Part shown: in pieces, positions 45,279 to 54,417 of the stretch
How the letters are laid out: the number at the start of each line of letters is the position of its first letter
How positions within the stretch are numbered: position 1 is the first letter of the stretch
Assembly (NCBI RefSeq): GCF_012396315.1
Contig: NZ_JAAXPF010000008.1
Location: 1 to 64,000 of the forward strand
Reading direction: 5' to 3'
DNA: 64,000 bases
Source: Corynebacterium mucifaciens
GTDB lineage: Bacteria > Actinomycetota > Actinomycetes > Mycobacteriales > Mycobacteriaceae
Program-made: the position numbers and the translations under genes
The notes under the pieces: model-generated
Told to the model about the DNA's origin: nothing
Database searches by the model: none
Seen by the model: only the letters and a program-made list of their open reading frames with translations

Positions 45279-46499
45279 ATGGTGAACGGGTACATACCAC
45301 GATTGGCAGATGCTGAATTGGGGCTATCGCTCCGCAGACAGGGCGGCGTCCTTATTGAGGGACCGAAAGGCTGCGGAAAGACGGAAACGGCGAAACAACA
45401 AGCAGCGAGTTTCCTAAACGTGGAGACCGATCCGGGTGTCACCCTCGCCATGGATAATGACCCGCGGCTGCTGCTTGACGGTGCCACACCGCGACTCATC
45501 GACGAATGGCAGTTGCAGCCGAGACTGTGGGATTTCGCACGGCACGTTATTGATGAGCGCCAGGCGAAGGGGCAGTTCATCTTCACCGGTTCCACGGCCC
45601 CTGGGGCGGACGCGACGAGCCACTCGGGCGCGGGCCGGTTCGCACGAATGACTATGTCGACTATGACCCTTTTTGAAACCGGGGAATCGGATGGGTCGGT
45701 ATCGTTTGCTGCGGCGGTTGCAGGTGATCCGTTGCCGTTTTCGGCACCAGCGTTAACACTTCCGCAATTGGCGGAACGAGTGTGCCGGGGTGGCCTTCCT
45801 TACAACGTCGGTCTCCCGTTTGAAGATGCGCTTGAAAACGTCCGGGACTACATACAAACCGTTGCGGACGTGGATATTCGCACTCCGGGCGGAGTCAATC
45901 GTGATTCAGAGCGAGTCAGACGGATGATCCGCTCGTTAGCTCGTGGTGTGGGCACTGAGCTCGAGCTGCAAACCATCGCGACCGATGCCGATACCTCTCG
46001 GGAAACAACCCGAGACTATCTCGATGCTCTCGCGAGCATTTTCGTCTCCGTGGATCAGCCTGCCTGGTTCACGCACCTGCGTTCCAAAGCGACGCTGAGG
46101 AAAGCGCCGAAGCGCCATCTCGCTGACCCTTCCTTTGCCATGGCGGCTCTGGATCGAGGGCCGGAGCACCTACTCCGGGACCCCGCATACTTCGGCCAAC
46201 TCTTTGAGTCGTTGGTGGTGCATGAACTTCGTGCGTTCACGGGAAGAACGGTGTACCACGCCCGGCTTAACACGAAGCTGGAGGTCGACGCGGTCGCGAA
46301 CGTCGGCGGCCGGGACGTGCTAGTCGAAGTGAAACTGGGCTACACCCCAGAGGTGATTGAGCATGCGGCCGACACACTCAAGCGGTTCGCAGGGCACCTT
46401 GATGACGACCCTGCATTGGTAGTGATCACCTCGGGAGGCCCCGCACTCCGCCGGAACGACGGTGTCGCAGTGATTCCAATCGGGGCGCTGGGTCCGTAG
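45279..46499 (+). CDS. AAA ATPase with DUF4143 domain
   Basis: A 406-residue protein of the AAA_14/DUF4143 family. The Walker A motif is GPKGCGKT at residues 28-35, and LIDEWQL provides Walker B, followed by the sensor-like FIFTGSTAPG. The C-terminal DUF4143 half ends in a nuclease-like pattern (FESLVVHELRAF, then TKLEVDAVANVGGRDVLVEVKLG), where the Glu/Asp and VEVK resemble a PD-(D/E)XK core. Such proteins are common in accessory regions and their role is unknown. Base composition is less GC-rich than in the flanking genes. Confidence 0.85.
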   Translation: MVNGYIPRLADAELGLSLRRQGGVLIEGPKGCGKTETAKQQAASFLNVETDPGVTLAMDNDPRLLLDGATPRLIDEWQLQPRLWDFARHVIDERQAKGQFIFTGSTAPGADATSHSGAGRFARMTMSTMTLFETGESDGSVSFAAAVAGDPLPFSAPALTLPQLAERVCRGGLPYNVGLPFEDALENVRDYIQTVADVDIRTPGGVNRDSERVRRMIRSLARGVGTELELQTIATDADTSRETTRDYLDALASIFVSVDQPAWFTHLRSKATLRKAPKRHLADPSFAMAALDRGPEHLLRDPAYFGQLFESLVVHELRAFTGRTVYHARLNTKLEVDAVANVGGRDVLVEVKLGYTPEVIEHAADTLKRFAGHLDDDPALVVITSGGPALRRNDGVAVIPIGALGP

Positions 46500-46638
46500 C
46501 TAAGGTGCGCGCGGCGCACCTCTCCTTAGAAGGGAGGTAACCCTAGTGTGGCCTTGAGTTGCCACAGCTGTTCAGCGTCCTCAGCGCTTCGATATTCAAT
46601 CTGCTGTTGGAAGGCTGCATCCAGACGTTGTTTCGTAA

Positions 46639-47679
46639 CTAGGCCGTCCCATGCCCGTTCGGGGTGAAGGGTACTGATGCTTTGCACACTTCATTTGTTT
46701 CTTTCACGAGTTCCTCGATGTCTGGGATGGGGTCAATGACCCGCAGGCTGGCCAGAATCGAGGATGGATTGGCATGAAGATTGCCGAATTTGTCGGTGTA
46801 AAGACCTTGAAAGACACCCTCGCGATAACCGACTGACCAGTCCTTGATTGAGTCGGATCTCGCACAATCTTCGACTCCATCGCCCCAAACTACGAACGTT
46901 CCCTGCATGCCGCGTCTTGCGACCGCAAGTCCAATCTCTCTCTGCTGCTGTGGCTCGAGCTTGTCGAGGTTGGCGTCCAACAGCCGATTGACCAGCAGCC
47001 CACGGGTGAAAGTGTTGTTTATCACTATCAAATCCCTGATTAGAACATCAGGCCGACCTTCTGCGAATTTGTCGATACGTGGAAGCGCCCAGTGAATCCA
47101 TGAAAAGGCAATTGCGGAAAGAACCTCAACTGTGTCGAGCTTAATGTCGGGCAAGATAGTTCGGCCGTGCCCAGAGCCAGATTGGTTTCGTATCTCGTCT
47201 AAGGAAAGAATCATCTTCCTTGCCTGCTCAAGGACATTCCTGGAGGGCCCCTTAACGTTGTGCCCTTCAACCGATTGATCGAGCAGTTTGGCGTGCGCTG
47301 ATTGAAAAACGGTAGGAAATGTCGTTTTGTTGTTCGGGGATTCCCCTCCTAGTTCCAGAACTGTTTTGGAGATGCTTTCAATCATCGTCTTTAGAGATCC
47401 GACTACATCCCCTAAATCCTCCGCTAGAACTGCTCTATCGAACCGTTGCTGTTCCAAAAGCAGTCCCTCCCAATTGCTATCGTCGAAATGCTGCGGGCGT
47501 TCGAAATCGACTTCGCGATACTTGAGCAGGATTGTTGTCATTACGCTGCCTCCGGCCACCGCGGCGCGAAGCGTTCCATCGACGCCTCCGGTGAAGCCCC
47601 GGAAACCATCCCCGCCCGAATCGCCGAGTGGCTCACCGCTGCGCGCAATCACAACAGTGTCAAGCCCATCTATGTTCAC
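46639..47679 (-). CDS. Putative abortive-infection (Abi_C-like) protein
   Basis: A 346-residue soluble protein. Residues 140-175 have the pattern SRNVLEQARKMILSLDEIRNQSGSGHGR, whose core RNQSGSGHG at 164-172 resembles the Abi_C domain (abortive infection C-terminus), in which RN-x-x-G-x-x-HG is conserved. The region before it is helical. The start is uncertain: an in-frame ATG lies at about 47541, and the frame also stays open upstream of the GTG used here. Base composition is clearly poorer in GC than the chromosome. It lies in a three-gene islet bounded by direct repeats, and a phage-defence role is inferred. Confidence 0.5.
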   Translation of the reverse strand: MNIDGLDTVVIARSGEPLGDSGGDGFRGFTGGVDGTLRAAVAGGSVMTTILLKYREVDFERPQHFDDSNWEGLLLEQQRFDRAVLAEDLGDVVGSLKTMIESISKTVLELGGESPNNKTTFPTVFQSAHAKLLDQSVEGHNVKGPSRNVLEQARKMILSLDEIRNQSGSGHGRTILPDIKLDTVEVLSAIAFSWIHWALPRIDKFAEGRPDVLIRDLIVINNTFTRGLLVNRLLDANLDKLEPQQQREIGLAVARRGMQGTFVVWGDGVEDCARSDSIKDWSVGYREGVFQGLYTDKFGNLHANPSSILASLRVIDPIPDIEELVKETNEVCKASVPFTPNGHGTA

Positions 47680-47782
47680 AACTGAAAACGCCAGCTCAAA
47701 TGCGTTTCTATCTACGTAGTGAGGCGAATTGATGCTCAGTATCTACGTTCACAAAGGGCCAGATGGGGCAAGTGCCCATCTC

Positions 47783-48430
47783 TTACCGGCGCCTGCCCTG
47801 CCCGGGTAGGCCACCGCGGTACGTCCGCACGCTTTGTCCCTGATCAACACTGTGATCGTCTTGCCCCCAGCTGTCGTAGCAATCGAGCGCATAGCTGTCG
47901 GATCGTCGCTGCTGCCGCCGGCGCTCACGTTCCTGCTCCCGTTTCCGGTTGCTCGTGCCGCCCTGCCTCTTCTTTTCCTTCCGGATTTCTTCCGGCGAGC
48001 GCACCTTGTACTTCTGGGTGTAATGCTGCACGGTGGCCGAGGGTTGCTTCGCGGCCTTGCCTTTTCGCGTCACAAACTCGAATGCCCGGTTGCTCATCCG
48101 GCAACTCTCTCCGTTGTTTTTGTGTACAGGCAGAGTGTTCCTCGTGCTTGGTGTGAGCAACCTGTAGCAAGCGGGGCATTCTGCTTTGCCATTTGAGGTA
48201 AGCCGGAGGGTCGGCAGATTCGGGGCCGGGGCTTCTGTAGATGGCCTCGACTGCGGTTGGTTCTGCGTCTTCGGGGCCTTTGCTGCTTTCTTGCCCAGCG
48301 GTTCGTTCACGTGCGCAAAGCGTTGCCCGCTGGCCTTGCAGGGTTTTCGCAGTGTCCGGAAATTGAAGAAGTGTTCTGGAAACACTCCTGTGGCTGAGAG
48401 GTCGAAGGTGCCGGCGCAGACCTTGCACAC
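47783..48430 (-). CDS. Double zinc-ribbon-like, basic C-terminus protein of the islet
   Basis: A protein of about 215 residues if it starts at the GTG at 48430. Two similar Cys/His modules are visible: CKVCAGTFDL...PEHFFNF...C and CPACYRLL...LPVHKNNGESC, each with CxxC, a His and a last Cys. A highly charged Arg/Lys/Glu/Gln helix (about residues 145-190) follows. I do not know the family; a nucleic-acid-binding role is plausible. The frame stays open through the right 28-bp repeat, so an alternative start upstream cannot be excluded. Confidence 0.5.
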   Translation of the reverse strand: MCKVCAGTFDLSATGVFPEHFFNFRTLRKPCKASGQRFAHVNEPLGKKAAKAPKTQNQPQSRPSTEAPAPNLPTLRLTSNGKAECPACYRLLTPSTRNTLPVHKNNGESCRMSNRAFEFVTRKGKAAKQPSATVQHYTQKYKVRSPEEIRKEKKRQGGTSNRKREQERERRRQQRRSDSYALDCYDSWGQDDHSVDQGQSVRTYRGGLPGQGRRR

Positions 48431-48442
48431 GTCCGAGCTCGA

Positions 48443-48470
48443 TTGCCTATCGACGCCCCTCCGGCCCGCC
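48443..48470. repeat. Right 28-bp direct repeat (att-like) of the islet
   Basis: This copy overlaps the last codons and stop of the membrane protein gene 48447-48863. Its partner at 45132-45159 differs at one base (C in place of T at 48447). Confidence 0.65.
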
Positions 48471-48863
48471 GCCGGTATCACCCCCGCCGAACTCGCGGCG
48501 GAAATCCCCGTCCCAGTCGATGTCGCTGGCCGCGTCGCCAACCGTCTCCGGCGGGGAGGCGTGGCCGAACTGGCGGTCGACGTCGGCGTAGTGCGTCTCG
48601 GGCAGGCCGTACATGTCCCGCTCGAGCGTGTCGGGGTGGCGGTCGTTGGCGGCCTGGATGCCCATGACTAAGAACACTGCGCCCGCGACGGCGGTGGCGA
48701 CGCCGATGAACACCGCCGTCGGCCCGGACAGGAACACAAAGGACAGGACGGCCACCACGATCAGCGCTGCTGCAACCGCGTAGCTGCGGCCAGCAGATCC
48801 ACGCGGAGTGTCGCTTGGTTTGTCACGGGGGAGCCCTTTGTCGTCGAATCCCTGGTGCTGCAT
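48447..48863 (-). CDS. Small two-helix membrane protein
   Basis: A 138-residue protein with two membrane helices (about residues 28-48 and 52-70), a Pro/Asp-rich N-terminus and an acidic Gly-rich C-terminus (GGGDTGGGPEGRR). No family assigned. Its 3' end is the apparent target of the islet insertion and remains intact after it. Confidence 0.65.
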   Translation of the reverse strand: MQHQGFDDKGLPRDKPSDTPRGSAGRSYAVAAALIVVAVLSFVFLSGPTAVFIGVATAVAGAVFLVMGIQAANDRHPDTLERDMYGLPETHYADVDRQFGHASPPETVGDAASDIDWDGDFRREFGGGDTGGGPEGRR

Positions 48864-48891
48864 GGTGTGCAGCCTACGGGAGGAGGGGGCT

Positions 48892-50427
48892 CTATGAGTT
48901 GAGTTTTCCGGATAGTTGGTCGAGCCGGTCTTTACTTGGGCCCTCGAGGCCAGTGATGGTGACTCGCTTGCCTTTGTCCCCGAATTTTTGGGTGATGGCG
49001 TCTAGAGTGGCCACCGTGGATGCGTCCCACACTTCGGCGCCGCTGAGGTCCAAGATGATGTGCTCCGCGGAGTCGGTGTAGTCGAAGGCGTAGACGAGGT
49101 CGTTGCTGGAGGCCCAGAAGAGCTGGCCGTGGATGCGGTAGGTGCGGGTGTCCACGAGCCCGTCGTTAGTGGTGTCCTCGGCGGAGACCTGTTCCACCGT
49201 TGCGAGGTGGGCGACGCGGCGAGCAAATGTGATCATGGCGGTGAGGACGCCAAACACCACGCCGATTGCGAGGTTGCTGGTGGCAAGTGTGGCCACCACG
49301 GTTACCAGCATGACCACCGTCTCCGACAGCGGCATGAATTTCAAGGTGCGGGGGTGGATCGAACGCCAGTCGATGGTGCCCACCGACACCATGATCATGA
49401 TCGCGACCAGCGCCGCCATGGGAATCATGCCCACCACGTCGCCGAGTACAAGGATCAGTACTAAAAGAAACACGCCAGCCAGCAGTGTGGACAGCCGTGT
49501 GCGCGCCCCGGATTCGCGGACGTTGATCATGGTTTGACCGATCATCGCGCAGCCGCCCATTCCCCCGAACAGTCCGGAGGCGATGTTGGCTACGCCTTGC
49601 CCCCAGGATTCGCGGGTCTTGTTGGAGTGCGTGTCCGTGATGTCGTCCACCAGCTTCGCGGTCATCAGCGACTCCAGCAGGCCGACAATCGCCATACCCA
49701 GGGAATACGGCGCGATGATCTGCAGCGTCTCCAGCGTCAACGGCACGTTGGGAATGAACAGGTGCGGCAGAGAATCCGGCATCTGCCCCATATCCGAAAC
49801 AGTGGGCACGCTCATCCCCGTCAGCCCCACGACCGCGCTGATCACAAGGATGGTGATCAACGGAGCGGGGATGGCGCCCGAGAGTTTGGGCCACCCGAGC
49901 ATGATCGCGATGCCCGCGGCGACGAGGACGTAGACGACCTTTGGTACGTCGATAAGATGCTCCAACTGCGCGGTGAAGATTAAGATTCCCAGTGCGTTGA
50001 CGAAACCGATCATCACCGAGCGGGGGATGAATCGCTGCAGTTTGGCCACGCCGAGGGCGGCGAGCGCGATTTGCAGCACGCCCGCCAGCAGGACGGTGGC
50101 GATGAAGTAGTCCAGCCCGTACTCCCGGGCAACGGGAGCGATGACTAGGGCGACAGCGCCTGTGGCGGCCGTGATCATCGCGGGGCGCCCGCCGGTGAAC
50201 GCGATGGTGATGGCCATGATCACGGAGGCGAACAACCCGAGCGACGGGTCAACCCCGGCGAGGATGGAAAAGGCGATGGCTTCGGGGATGAGCGCCAGCG
50301 CAACGGTCAGTCCGGCGAGAACCTCCTTGCGCAGGCGGGTGGGTGACGAAAATGCGTAGCGGAAGGATTCCACAACGCCCGTCGGCGCGAGCGGTTCGCG
50401 AGTGGTCTCGGTGTGAGGGGCAGCCAT
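48892..50427 (-). CDS. SulP family inorganic anion transporter with STAS domain
   Basis: A 511-residue protein with about ten to twelve membrane segments and a C-terminal STAS domain (about residues 425-511, with HIILDLSGAEVWDAST). SulP proteins import sulfate, bicarbonate or related anions. The conserved N-terminal region (EVLAGLTVALALIPEAIAFSI) is clear. The substrate cannot be set from the sequence. The upstream gap 50428-50552 has no gene. Confidence 0.9.
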   Translation of the reverse strand: MAAPHTETTREPLAPTGVVESFRYAFSSPTRLRKEVLAGLTVALALIPEAIAFSILAGVDPSLGLFASVIMAITIAFTGGRPAMITAATGAVALVIAPVAREYGLDYFIATVLLAGVLQIALAALGVAKLQRFIPRSVMIGFVNALGILIFTAQLEHLIDVPKVVYVLVAAGIAIMLGWPKLSGAIPAPLITILVISAVVGLTGMSVPTVSDMGQMPDSLPHLFIPNVPLTLETLQIIAPYSLGMAIVGLLESLMTAKLVDDITDTHSNKTRESWGQGVANIASGLFGGMGGCAMIGQTMINVRESGARTRLSTLLAGVFLLVLILVLGDVVGMIPMAALVAIMIMVSVGTIDWRSIHPRTLKFMPLSETVVMLVTVVATLATSNLAIGVVFGVLTAMITFARRVAHLATVEQVSAEDTTNDGLVDTRTYRIHGQLFWASSNDLVYAFDYTDSAEHIILDLSGAEVWDASTVATLDAITQKFGDKGKRVTITGLEGPSKDRLDQLSGKLNS

Positions 50428-50552
50428 AGGTATACCGTTTTCAATGCGTTAGATGATTTCCCCTCGAGCAGGTGAGGGGTGGAAACCGTAGCTACCGTAA
50501 CGGCCCCGGGGAGGCGAGCGCCAATGCAGCCGCCGCGCGAAAACAGTCCTCA

Positions 50553-51242
50553 TTACGAGGCGGGGAGGTCGCCGCGGAGCATCGGGACGCTATGGATCAC
50601 CATGTAGATGCCGACGATGGCGGCGATCCAGAGAAGCGTCACTTTTGCCTCGTACTCGAGGCGGGGGATGAGGCGCTCGAGCCGCGGGAAAACCTTTTGG
50701 CCGAAGAGCAGCGCGAAGGTAGCGAGGACAACTGTTGGCACGATCATAATGAGGCAGTAGATGCCCACGGCTCCAGCCTTTGCCACGGATGGGATCTCCC
50801 AGCTGCCGATGATGCCCATCGCTGCGATGTACGGCAGCATCGTCGCCGCCTCGGTAAGCGATGCGCCGAGGCCTAAGGCGACCATGCTTGGCACACTGCT
50901 TGTTGCGCTGGCCGCGCGTTTCGGCAACTGCCCGGGTTCGGGCTTCTTGGGGTCGGGTCCGAAGATGCCGAAAATCGCAAGGGCTGCGCCCAGTATCAAC
51001 GTGATCCATGGGAAGACATCGGTCTGCGTGATCTGTTCGGCGACCGAGCCCAAGCCGACGAACCCGAGGAGCAGTCCCAGCCCGAGGAGGAAGTAGACCG
51101 CCGCAACTGTGACCAGGTACGTAGCCAGCGCTGACACTCTCACAGCGCGCCAGTGGACGATGAGCGCAAGGGGGATGACAAGGGTGCCCAAGCTCAGGCT
51201 GTCGAGCAGCGCCAAGCCAACAACGGCGATGACTGAACCCAT
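50553..51242 (-). CDS. GAP/Sap-family membrane protein
   Basis: A 229-residue membrane protein with six hydrophobic segments. The motif LALLDSLSLGTLVIPLALI near the start and the pattern LGLGASLTEAATMLPYIAA are typical of the GAP (peptidoglycolipid addressing) / Sap family, related to LysE-type exporters. The ATG at 51242 has GGAG 7 nt upstream. It is divergent from a TetR regulator, which likely represses it through the two palindromes between them. Confidence 0.75.
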   Translation of the reverse strand: MGSVIAVVGLALLDSLSLGTLVIPLALIVHWRAVRVSALATYLVTVAAVYFLLGLGLLLGFVGLGSVAEQITQTDVFPWITLILGAALAIFGIFGPDPKKPEPGQLPKRAASATSSVPSMVALGLGASLTEAATMLPYIAAMGIIGSWEIPSVAKAGAVGIYCLIMIVPTVVLATFALLFGQKVFPRLERLIPRLEYEAKVTLLWIAAIVGIYMVIHSVPMLRGDLPAS

Positions 51243-51262
51243 GGGACGCTCCGATTCTCTCA

Positions 51263-51291
51263 TACGAACGTATTACGGTCTTACGAACGTA
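51263..51291. promoter_or_regulatory. Twin TetR-type operator
   Basis: TACGAACGTA occurs at 51263-51272 and 51282-51291. Each is a TACG-N2-CGTA palindrome, and their starts are 19 bp apart, close to two helical turns. They lie between the divergent GAP-family and tetR genes. Confidence 0.75.
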
Positions 51292-51316
51292 CGAGAACCT
51301 AGACTGGTGCGCAACC

Positions 51317-51889
51317 ATGAATGACTTTTCCCTGGACCATCAGTTCTCAGAATCGGCCGCTGCCGTCGCCGACGCGACCATCCGCATCATCGCGACGCGC
51401 GGCCTCGATGCGGTGAGCGTGCGGGAGGTGGCGAAAGAGTCCGGGTTCGCCGCCGGCTCGGTGCAGTATCACGCCCCGAATAGAGACACCTTGCTTGCGC
51501 ACGCGTTCATCCGTTCCATCCAGCGCCAGGGGGAGCGAGTGGCTGCAGTTTCTGAAAGGGGAGACAAGCTCGAAACCTGGGTGGCGAGGCTTGCCGAGCT
51601 CCTCCCGATCGGAGGGGTGCGTTCCGAAGACGCCGCAATCTGGGTCACGTACGGCTCCGCCTCTGCGACCCGGGACTGGATTGCGAATCTCTATACCGAG
51701 GTCCTCGAAGACTTTCAGAGCAGTGTTGTCCTTGCGCTCGGTGGTGAGGGGGATGCTAAACCCAAGGCGCGTCTGGTTACCGCGCTGATCAACGGTCTCA
51801 CTCTGGACAACCTGCGGGTTCCCGAATCGGAGGCCGACCGCATCGTGGCCGACCTCCGCGAAGGCCTGCGCCTGCTCTTCTCCGGCTAA
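51317..51889 (+). CDS. TetR family transcriptional regulator
   Basis: A 190-residue regulator with an N-terminal helix-turn-helix (IIATRGLDAVSVREVAKESGF, AAGSVQYHAPNRD) and a variable ligand-binding domain. The neighbourhood and the twin operator suggest control of the divergent GAP-family gene and of itself. The ligand is unknown. Confidence 0.87.
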   Translation: MNDFSLDHQFSESAAAVADATIRIIATRGLDAVSVREVAKESGFAAGSVQYHAPNRDTLLAHAFIRSIQRQGERVAAVSERGDKLETWVARLAELLPIGGVRSEDAAIWVTYGSASATRDWIANLYTEVLEDFQSSVVLALGGEGDAKPKARLVTALINGLTLDNLRVPESEADRIVADLREGLRLLFSG

Positions 51890-51977
51890 CCCCCACCGAA
51901 CCGCGAGCCACACCAAGGAAACACCTGCAGAGCGGTTACGCTTGGACTCTGATTGCCCACAACAGAAAGTGAGAGCT

Positions 51978-53927
51978 GTGGAGACGAGCAAGACCCTGGC
52001 CGTGGACACGCTGCAGCGCGTCCTCATGCCCAAGAAGGGCGAGCCGCACGACGTGCGCATGCTGTACCTGATCGAGCAGGAGCAGAACACCCAGCGCCTG
52101 CGCTGGTCTGACCGCACGAGCTTCGAGGTCCCGGCGGGCAACGAGGCCAGCTTTGAGACGTACTTCAACGCCTTCCCGGCGAGCTACTGGCGCCGCTGGT
52201 CGCAGCTGGATTCGGTGGTCCTGGCCATGGAGGTCGAAGGCCGCGCGACCATCTCCGTCTACCGCTCCAAGCACGACGGCGTCCGCGTTGCCGTGGAAAG
52301 CCGCGAGGCCACCGGCTACACCGAAATCCCGCTGAAGCTCAGCAACTTCGAGGACGGCGGCTGGCTGTGGTTCGACATCACCGCCGAGGATGACACGCGC
52401 ATCGCGAACGCCGCGTGGTGCTCCCCGCAGGAGCCCAAGGAGCAGGTGCTTGACGACGGCACCGTGGTCCCCCCGCAGCCGAAACAGGTGGCCGTGGGCA
52501 TCCCCACGTTCAACCGCCCCCGCGACGCGGTCAACGCCTTGCACGCGTTGGCGGAAGACCCGTACGTGGAGGCGTCGATTAGCAACGTGCTCATGCCGGA
52601 CCAGGGTGACCAGCACCCGGCGGACGAGCCGGACTTCGCCGAGGCCGAGAAGAACCTTGGCGCGAAACTGCAGATCTTCCGCCAGGGCAACCTGGGCGGC
52701 TCCGGCGGCTATTCGCGCATCATGTACGAGGCGCTGAACCGCACGGACGCCCCGTTCATCCTGTACATGGACGACGACATCGCCATCGAGCCGGACTCCA
52801 TCATCCGCGCCGTGCAGGCCGCGCGCTACGCCAAGCAGCCGATTCTGGTGGGCGGGCAGATGCTCAACCTGCAAGACCGCTCGCAGCTGCGCACCACCGG
52901 CGAGACCGTGGACCCGAACATCTTCATGTTCTCCGGGGCGCGGCACGCGGTGTACGACCACGACTTTGCCAAGTTCCCGCTCGGCTACGTGGGTACGGAA
53001 GAAGAGGACCTCAACCCGCACAAGACCACCTCGCGCCCGCTGCACCGGCGCATCGACGTGGACTACAACGGCTGGTGGATGAACCTGTTCCCGCGCGTGG
53101 TGGCTGAAAAGATGGGCCTGCCGCTGCCGCTGTTTATCAAGTGGGACGACAACGAGTACGCACTGCGCGCAAAGGAAGCCGGCTTTCCCACGGTCACGTG
53201 GCCGGGCGTGGCCATCTGGCACATGGCCTGGGCGGACAAGGACGACGCGATTGACTGGCAGGCGTACTTCCACATGCGCAATCGCCTCATCGTGGCCAGC
53301 ATCTACGGGCCCGACGACCCGGAGGCGATGCTCAAGCACATGTGGAAGTCGACTCAAAAGCACTACATGTGCATGGAGTACTCCACCATCGCCATCCAGA
53401 ACGAGGCAATGCGCGACTTCCTCGCCGGCCCGGACCAGCTGTTCGACATCCTCGAATCCTCGCTGCCCCGGATTCAGGGGATCCGCAAGCAGTACTCTGA
53501 CGCACAGGTGCTTCCCAGCGCCACCGAGCTGCCCGCGCCCACGGGCGCGCCGGGCGTGCCCACCCACAAGATGGGCGGGCGCCTGGCCAAGGTGAAGAAG
53601 CTGCCGTGGGCCGCGAAGGCGCTGCTGCACCTGCGCAAGGACGAGGACCGCTCGCACTGGAAGGCGCCGCAGCTCAACCTCACCGCCGACGAGGCGCGCT
53701 GGTACACGCTTGCACGCCTGGATTCGGCGACCGTGTCCACCGCCGGCGGCACCGGCGTGACCTTCCGCAAGCGCGACAAGAAGGCTGCCGACGCGCTGGT
53801 GGCCGAGCAGAAGGAGCTGCGCGAGCAGATCACGCAGCGCTGGCCGGAGCTGAAGCGGCAGTACCGCGCCGCGCGCCCGGAGCTGACCAGCCACGACAAC
53901 TGGGGGAAGGTGTTCGATGCGCAATAG
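51978..53927 (+). CDS. glfT2: Galactofuranosyltransferase GlfT2
   Basis: A 649-residue GT2-family enzyme that polymerises galactofuranose residues onto the galactan chain from UDP-Galf. The N-terminal beta-barrel (WFDITAEDD region) is followed by the GT-A domain with VGIPTFNRPRDAV, the metal motif YMDDDIAIEPD and the WDDNEYALRAKEAGFP region with the catalytic acid residue. The GTG at 51978 is the best start. It overlaps the next gene by 11 nt. Confidence 0.94.
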   Translation: METSKTLAVDTLQRVLMPKKGEPHDVRMLYLIEQEQNTQRLRWSDRTSFEVPAGNEASFETYFNAFPASYWRRWSQLDSVVLAMEVEGRATISVYRSKHDGVRVAVESREATGYTEIPLKLSNFEDGGWLWFDITAEDDTRIANAAWCSPQEPKEQVLDDGTVVPPQPKQVAVGIPTFNRPRDAVNALHALAEDPYVEASISNVLMPDQGDQHPADEPDFAEAEKNLGAKLQIFRQGNLGGSGGYSRIMYEALNRTDAPFILYMDDDIAIEPDSIIRAVQAARYAKQPILVGGQMLNLQDRSQLRTTGETVDPNIFMFSGARHAVYDHDFAKFPLGYVGTEEEDLNPHKTTSRPLHRRIDVDYNGWWMNLFPRVVAEKMGLPLPLFIKWDDNEYALRAKEAGFPTVTWPGVAIWHMAWADKDDAIDWQAYFHMRNRLIVASIYGPDDPEAMLKHMWKSTQKHYMCMEYSTIAIQNEAMRDFLAGPDQLFDILESSLPRIQGIRKQYSDAQVLPSATELPAPTGAPGVPTHKMGGRLAKVKKLPWAAKALLHLRKDEDRSHWKAPQLNLTADEARWYTLARLDSATVSTAGGTGVTFRKRDKKAADALVAEQKELREQITQRWPELKRQYRAARPELTSHDNWGKVFDAQ

Positions 53928-54417
53928 GGAAACCAACCTGCTCGTCGCCATCCAAGACGGGCTGTACACCCCGGAAACCGTGAAGGCCGCCCGCGTCTTA
54001 AGCCACTTCGGCGAGCACGATTTGGGCTGGCTGGCGGTGTCAGCTGGCGGAGCGGTCGTCGATAAGCAAAGGCGCTCCAAGTGGATCGCGCTCGGCGCCG
54101 GCACGTTCGCCGCGCACGCCGCGACGGTGGTGCTCAAGCGCATCGTGCGCCGCCCGCGGCCGAACGACGCGCGGGTGAAAATCGGCGTGGGCACGCCGTC
54201 GCAGCTGTCGTTTCCGTCCTCGCACGCCGCGAACACCGCGGCTGCGGCCGCGCACCTGGCGGACATCACGGGCACAAAGTGGCCGTGGCTGCTCGTGCCG
54301 GTGATGATGCTCTCGCGTAACCTGCTCGGCGTGCATTACCCAACGGACACCCTCGCGGGCGCAGCCCTTGGCGCGGCGACGGCGAAGGTGGCCATCGAGG
54401 CGGAGAAGAGGATCTAG
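53917..54417 (+). CDS. PAP2-family membrane phosphatase (Rv3807c-like)
   Basis: A 166-residue membrane phosphatase. The three PAP2 motifs are KRIVRRPRP at residues 74-82, PSSHA at 100-104 and SRNLLGVHYPTD near 133-144. In mycobacteria the corresponding protein is the likely decaprenyl-phosphoryl-5-phosphoribose phosphatase in arabinan precursor synthesis. It overlaps glfT2 by 11 nt and the ubiA start by 1 nt, so the genes form one operon. Confidence 0.88.
   Translation: MRNRETNLLVAIQDGLYTPETVKAARVLSHFGEHDLGWLAVSAGGAVVDKQRRSKWIALGAGTFAAHAATVVLKRIVRRPRPNDARVKIGVGTPSQLSFPSSHAANTAAAAAHLADITGTKWPWLLVPVMMLSRNLLGVHYPTDTLAGAALGAATAKVAIEAEKRI

Noticed and set aside
51936-54275. Very long minus-strand frame opposite glfT2 and the phosphatase gene
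   Set aside because: It mirrors the GC-rich coding of glfT2 on the other strand, has no domain pattern and no ribosome binding site.
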